A stretch of DNA of 19,456 bases, taken from contig QXYP01000023.1 of NCBI GenBank assembly GCA_009886815.1, positions 1 to 19,456 on the forward strand. The letters are read 5' to 3'. The translations under genes were made by a program, and so were the position numbers. Below are positions 16,055 to 19,456 of this stretch, piece by piece. The stretch is from Halieaceae bacterium (lineage in GTDB: Bacteria; Pseudomonadota; Gammaproteobacteria; Pseudomonadales; Halieaceae). The first letter of the stretch is position 1, and each line of letters starts with the position of its first letter. Below the pieces are notes generated by a model that worked only from the letters and a program-made list of their open reading frames with translations, did no database searches and was not told the DNA's origin.

Positions 16055-16063
16055 TGCTATAAA
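16055..16063 (+). promoter_or_regulatory. Extended -10 promoter element in the divergent gap upstream of the MMPL transporter
   Basis: TGCTATAAA (16055-16063) fits the extended -10 form TGnTATAAT with one mismatch, about 33 nt before the transporter ATG. No good -35 hexamer is at the expected distance, which extended -10 promoters tolerate. The 128-nt gap must also hold the minus-strand promoter of the copper monooxygenase, which I could not place. Confidence 0.4.
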
Positions 16064-16095
16064 ACCGCCGTTAAGAATGGAGCAATACTCGGAAT

Positions 16096-18393
16096 ATGGA
16101 CATAGCAGGTGTTTTGGTAGAGCGGCGGTCGTTGCTCGCGGTTCTTACAATGGTGGTGAGCCTTGCGGTTGGCTGGGGCGTAACGAAAACCAGTATAGAC
16201 CCCCGTTCAGATGCCATTTTGCCGGAAGACGACCCTTATGCTGCGCAGGTCGAGGAGGTGGAGGCCGACTTCCCTCGAAGTCGATCGGCACTGTTTACCT
16301 TCATTGCTCCCGGCGGCAACATCTTTAACCGCGAGGCCCTTACCGCCATGGAGGCGCTGCACGAGCGATTTGGTGAGGTCCAATCGGCTGTGGCGGTGGG
16401 TTCTATGGTGAACTACCGGCTTAACGCCGTCGATGAGACGATTTATGGCCGTCAGTACTTACTGCCACCCGTAGACAGCTTGAGCGATGAAGATTTGGCT
16501 GAGGTGCGGGAGATTGCCCTTGCCGACGAAGACTTGGTCAAGACCCAACTCGCCCGTGATGGCGACATGGCATTAGCGGTTTTCAAATACCGGCCTAGCG
16601 GCGAAGGCTTAACCGAACGCCTTGAAATTGCCCGCTCGGTGGTGGCACTGCGAGATCGGCTACGAGAGGACTACCCCGGTGTTGAAATTTACGCTTTGGG
16701 CAATGACCTATTCGAACTCGACAGTTACAACGCGCAAATCAAAGACAGGAATAATCTGGCGCCGTTGGTGGCACTGGCAACCACCTTACTGCTATGGCTC
16801 TGTCTCAACTCTTTGGTCTATGCCCTGTGTACTTTAGTGGTTTCTTTTCTGGGCATTTTGCTCACCATAGGCGCTGTCGGCTGGTCGGGGTTTGCGTTTA
16901 ACCAAATTTCCAATATGGGACCTTTGGTGGTGTTGACGATTGCCATGGCCCACGGCATTCATATTATTTCTATATATCTGCAGGGCTTGCACGAGGGGCT
17001 CTCAAAGGTCGATGCGCTTGAGCAAAGCCTACGACTTAATTTACAGCCGGTAACCTTAGCAACCGTCACCACGGCCATGGGCTTTCTTAGCCTCAACTAT
17101 TGCTCCTCAGCGGGTATTTATGGCTTTGGTAACGCCGTCGCCATGGGTGTTTTTTGGGCCTACTTGGTCACCCTCACATTGCTACCCGCCTTAATCATGT
17201 GGGTGCCTACCCGCCGTATTCCTCGACCCTTAGGTGTGCGCGGCATGATCCGACGGGCGACAGAGCTGGTCTTACGTCGGGGTAATGCACTCTTTTGGGG
17301 GTTGTCGGTCATTATCGTCGTGTGCCTTGCCATGCTCCCCCTCAACAAAGTTGATTTCGATCGTTTTGAATTTATTGATAAGGACTCCGACTTTCACCTT
17401 GTCATCACGGCACTGGCCCAGAAGATTGGCAACGATCAGTCGCTGGTTTATGCCATTGATAGCGGGCAGTACTACGGCATTGCCGACCCTGCATTTATGT
17501 TGGAAGTTGAGCGCTTTGCGGACTGGCTCGAAGAGCAGCCCGATGTGAGTGTGGTGAACAGCTACGTGGGCATGCTGAAAACCCTCAACGAAGCCGAGAA
17601 CGACAACGATGCGGCTTGGCATGTACTGCCCGATGACAATCTGCAGGTTATCGACTACTTGGTGGGTTATCAGCTAGTCCAAGAGATAGAGCCCCATTTG
17701 GAGCCTATATTTGATCCTGAGTACACGACTGTGCGCGTTGTTGTGGGCACGTCTAACCTAACCAACGTTCAGCTGCTTGAGCTCAATCAGCGCATCGAAG
17801 CCTGGCATGCTGACAACATCAACCCTGACTACCGGGTTATGCATGGCAGCAACACCATCTTGTATGCACGGCTTAACGACACCATTTCACGGCAGTTGCT
17901 CGAGGGTTTTACGGTCAGCTTTTTGTTGATCACGTTAACTATGCTGGTGGGCTTACGCAGTGTGCGCTACGGGTTAATTAGTATTGCCCCCAACCTATTG
18001 CCGCCCGCGGTGGTGTTTGGAGTTTGGGGCCTGTTTGTGGGTCAGCTTAGTCCCTACATTTTAATGCTGTTCTCCATCAGTATTGGTTTGGTCGTCGACG
18101 ACTCGGTACATGTTCTGAGCAAATACATGGCTGCACGTAAGGCAGGAGAACAACCAGAGGAGGCGGTGCGTTATTCCCTCGATAAAGCCGGATCTGCAAT
18201 TACCATTACGACGGCTGCGCTGGCAATGGGTACGTTCATTTTGGTGTTTTCAAATACCTACTATTATCAAAATGTAGCGCTCATGCTCACGCCGATTATT
18301 GTTGTGGCATTGCTATTAGACTTGCTGTTTTTGCCGCCGTTGCTGGTCAAGCTGGATAGGTTTTTTGACCGCCGGACAAAAATCTCAGCTTAG
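16096..18393 (+). CDS. RND superfamily transporter, MMPL type
   Basis: The 765-aa inner-membrane protein has the duplicated RND plan. TM1 lies at about residues 11-29, a large periplasmic loop follows to about 218, and the TM2-TM6 bundle (about 222-370) includes SNMGPLVVLTIAMAHGIHI. TM7 is at about 399-415, a second periplasmic loop runs to about 600, and a last TM bundle ends near 750. The second half carries the RND motif GLVVDDSVHVLSKY with acidic pair Asp668-Asp669, typical of proton-driven members. The equivalent site of the first half is AHGIHI, with no acid. The length fits single-gene MMPL/HpnN-like lipid or hydrophobic-compound exporters better than the ~1000-aa AcrB pumps, and no membrane-fusion partner gene is nearby. 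The start has only a weak, distant GGAG. Being divergent from the copper monooxygenase, it could export that enzyme's substrate or product. Confidence 0.92.
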   Translation: MDIAGVLVERRSLLAVLTMVVSLAVGWGVTKTSIDPRSDAILPEDDPYAAQVEEVEADFPRSRSALFTFIAPGGNIFNREALTAMEALHERFGEVQSAVAVGSMVNYRLNAVDETIYGRQYLLPPVDSLSDEDLAEVREIALADEDLVKTQLARDGDMALAVFKYRPSGEGLTERLEIARSVVALRDRLREDYPGVEIYALGNDLFELDSYNAQIKDRNNLAPLVALATTLLLWLCLNSLVYALCTLVVSFLGILLTIGAVGWSGFAFNQISNMGPLVVLTIAMAHGIHIISIYLQGLHEGLSKVDALEQSLRLNLQPVTLATVTTAMGFLSLNYCSSAGIYGFGNAVAMGVFWAYLVTLTLLPALIMWVPTRRIPRPLGVRGMIRRATELVLRRGNALFWGLSVIIVVCLAMLPLNKVDFDRFEFIDKDSDFHLVITALAQKIGNDQSLVYAIDSGQYYGIADPAFMLEVERFADWLEEQPDVSVVNSYVGMLKTLNEAENDNDAAWHVLPDDNLQVIDYLVGYQLVQEIEPHLEPIFDPEYTTVRVVVGTSNLTNVQLLELNQRIEAWHADNINPDYRVMHGSNTILYARLNDTISRQLLEGFTVSFLLITLTMLVGLRSVRYGLISIAPNLLPPAVVFGVWGLFVGQLSPYILMLFSISIGLVVDDSVHVLSKYMAARKAGEQPEEAVRYSLDKAGSAITITTAALAMGTFILVFSNTYYYQNVALMLTPIIVVALLLDLLFLPPLLVKLDRFFDRRTKISA

Positions 18394-18445
18394 GGCGTCG
18401 TTATGGATTGTGTCGGTTTGTTTCTAAAAAAATCTTAGGACTGTG

Positions 18446-18474
18446 TTGACGGGTGTATTTTCCAATCATGAAAT
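18446..18474 (+). promoter_or_regulatory. Candidate promoter of the glutathione S-transferase-family gene
   Basis: TTGACG (18446-18451, five of six to the -35 consensus) is followed after exactly 17 nt by TGAAAT (18469-18474, four of six to the -10). It lies about 65 nt upstream of the gene start in the 145-nt gap after the transporter gene. The gene therefore probably has its own promoter. Confidence 0.45.
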
Positions 18475-18519
18475 AACCTAAGGTGTTATTGAGGGGCTGT
18501 AGCACATTTGAGTCAACGG

Positions 18520-18531
18520 GCGCCTAGGCGC
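18520..18531. promoter_or_regulatory. Perfect 12-bp palindrome just before the glutathione S-transferase-family start
   Basis: GCGCCTAGGCGC reads the same on both strands and abuts the AGGGAG ribosome site. It may be a protein-binding site or a translation-affecting structure, or it may be chance in GC-rich DNA. Confidence 0.35.
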
Positions 18532-18538
18532 AGGGAGT

Positions 18539-19456
18539 ATGACCGTGAGCCAACAATATCCCATACCTGACCAGTACAACCTCATGGGGCGGCCTGAATC
18601 GGGCTACACCATGAAGGTCTTAGCCGCGTTACGGTACAAGCAGGTTCCCCACCAATGGCTGGACCGCTTCGCGCATAACAAACTGTTTCAACGACATGCC
18701 AAGGTGCAGCTGATACCCCTGTTATTTTTGCCCGACGGCACAGCGATGCAAGATTCGACCCCGATCTTGGAACTTTTGGAAGAACGTCACCCGGAGCCTG
18801 GGATTCACCCTGAAGATCCCGCGCTACACTTTTTATCAGATCTCCTAGAGGAATATGCCGACGAGTGGGGCAATAAGCTTATGTTCCATTATCGCTGGGG
18901 CTACCCTGCCGATCAGAAACGGCGGTCCCGCACTCTGGCTGAGGGCAGCCTTGGCGGGCTCACGGCCCCCTGGTTAGGTAAACTTATGAAGCCGTTGATG
19001 GCGCCCCTACTGGTGCGGCGAATGGTGCCTCGAATGGCCTTTGCCGGCGCTACCGATAATAACCGTCCTATTTTGGTGTCCTCCTTCGACCGGCTGGTAG
19101 AGCTTTTGGAGCTTCACTTGCAATCGCGTCCCTACGTCTTCGGAGGGCGGCCCGCCCTGGCAGATTTTGGTCTGTGGGGTCAGCTGCATCAGGCTTTTAC
19201 CGACCCAAGCTGTCACGATATTTTAGTTAATAAAGGGCCGTCGGTCGTGGCGTGGATCGAACGTATGGAGTCTCCCGAGGGCTTGGGTGACTTCGATACG
19301 CTGGACAATCTGGCGCCAACGCTGCGGCCTATTTTTACCGAGGAGGTGGGTCCACGCTTTTTGGCCTGGACCGCGGCCAACGCCCGGGCCTGGGCGGCGG
19401 GGGAAAAACAAACCGGGCTTACTATGGCGGGGCAGCGCTATTATCAGAAGACGTTT
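18539..19456 (+). CDS. Glutathione S-transferase family protein, 3' end beyond the window
   Basis: The frame is open from an ATG at 18539 to the window edge, giving 306 codons with no stop. An N-terminal thioredoxin-like domain (about residues 12-85) has a SGYTMKVLAALRYKQVPH helix start, the cis-Pro stretch VQLIPLLFLPDG, and QDSTPILELLEE, where Asp72-Ser73 would contact the gamma-glutamyl group of glutathione. A long helical C-terminal domain follows, including RPYVFGGRPALADFGLWGQL, a typical GST capping motif. No signal peptide is present, so it is cytoplasmic. Likely roles are conjugation or reduction of electrophiles, or glutathione-dependent catabolism. The ATG is only 1 nt after AGGAG-like AGGGAG (18532-18537). 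A GTG at 18545 has 7-nt spacing and may be the true start, costing two residues. It is longer than the classical ~210-aa GSTs. Confidence 0.9.
   Translation, partial: MTVSQQYPIPDQYNLMGRPESGYTMKVLAALRYKQVPHQWLDRFAHNKLFQRHAKVQLIPLLFLPDGTAMQDSTPILELLEERHPEPGIHPEDPALHFLSDLLEEYADEWGNKLMFHYRWGYPADQKRRSRTLAEGSLGGLTAPWLGKLMKPLMAPLLVRRMVPRMAFAGATDNNRPILVSSFDRLVELLELHLQSRPYVFGGRPALADFGLWGQLHQAFTDPSCHDILVNKGPSVVAWIERMESPEGLGDFDTLDNLAPTLRPIFTEEVGPRFLAWTAANARAWAAGEKQTGLTMAGQRYYQKTF

Noticed and set aside
1-19456. tRNA genes, rRNA, CRISPR arrays, insertion sequences or phage genes
   Set aside because: No cloverleaf-like segment, regularly spaced repeats, transposase/integrase motifs or terminal inverted repeats were seen by eye; small RNAs cannot be excluded without a covariance-model search.

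Overview
This window looks like chromosomal DNA of a gammaproteobacterium, probably a marine or free-living aerobic heterotroph. I infer that from the moderate-to-high GC, the Gram-negative outer-membrane barrel protein, the Tat-dependent flavoenzyme and the mix of catabolic dehydrogenases. No rRNA, tRNA, CRISPR, integrase or transposase gene was seen. The genus cannot be fixed from the sequence alone.

Layout. (1) 1-9367 is a run of minus-strand genes. In transcription order they are a 3-hydroxyisobutyrate-dehydrogenase-family reductase, a small secreted NTF2-like protein, a Tat-exported FAD enzyme resembling spermidine dehydrogenase, a proline iminopeptidase, a membrane-anchored DUF885 metallopeptidase-like protein, a coniferyl-aldehyde-type aldehyde dehydrogenase, its neighbouring TetR regulator, and the first eight codons of another gene at the window edge, probably an MDR-family NADP oxidoreductase. 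(2) 9462-11749 is a two-gene plus-strand operon. A zinc alcohol dehydrogenase overlaps by one base (TAATG) an enolase-superfamily protein, and the pair is divergent from the 3-HIBADH-family gene. (3) 11994-12938 is an agmatinase with all six metal ligands. (4) 13112-13876 is an outer-membrane barrel protein on the minus strand. (5) 14171-18393 is a divergent pair: an exported redoxin/cytochrome c/PHM-like copper monooxygenase fusion, and an RND/MMPL-type transporter. (6) A glutathione S-transferase-family gene starts at about 18539 and runs off the right edge.

Working together. The alcohol dehydrogenase, enolase-superfamily protein and divergent 3-HIBADH-family reductase could form a small hydroxy-acid or sugar-acid pathway. 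The aldehyde dehydrogenase and the TetR gene are close enough to be one autoregulated unit. The agmatinase (putrescine formation) and the SpdH-like flavoprotein (polyamine oxidation) touch the same metabolism but are 4 kb apart, so the link is weak.

The most noteworthy locus is the three-domain copper monooxygenase fusion at 14171-15967. It retains every PHM/DBM-type copper ligand plus a CXXCH heme motif that could replace ascorbate as electron donor, and it shares a 128-bp divergent promoter region with a lipid-type RND exporter. The enolase-superfamily protein also deserves attention, because its expected first metal-ligand Asp appears to be Gly.
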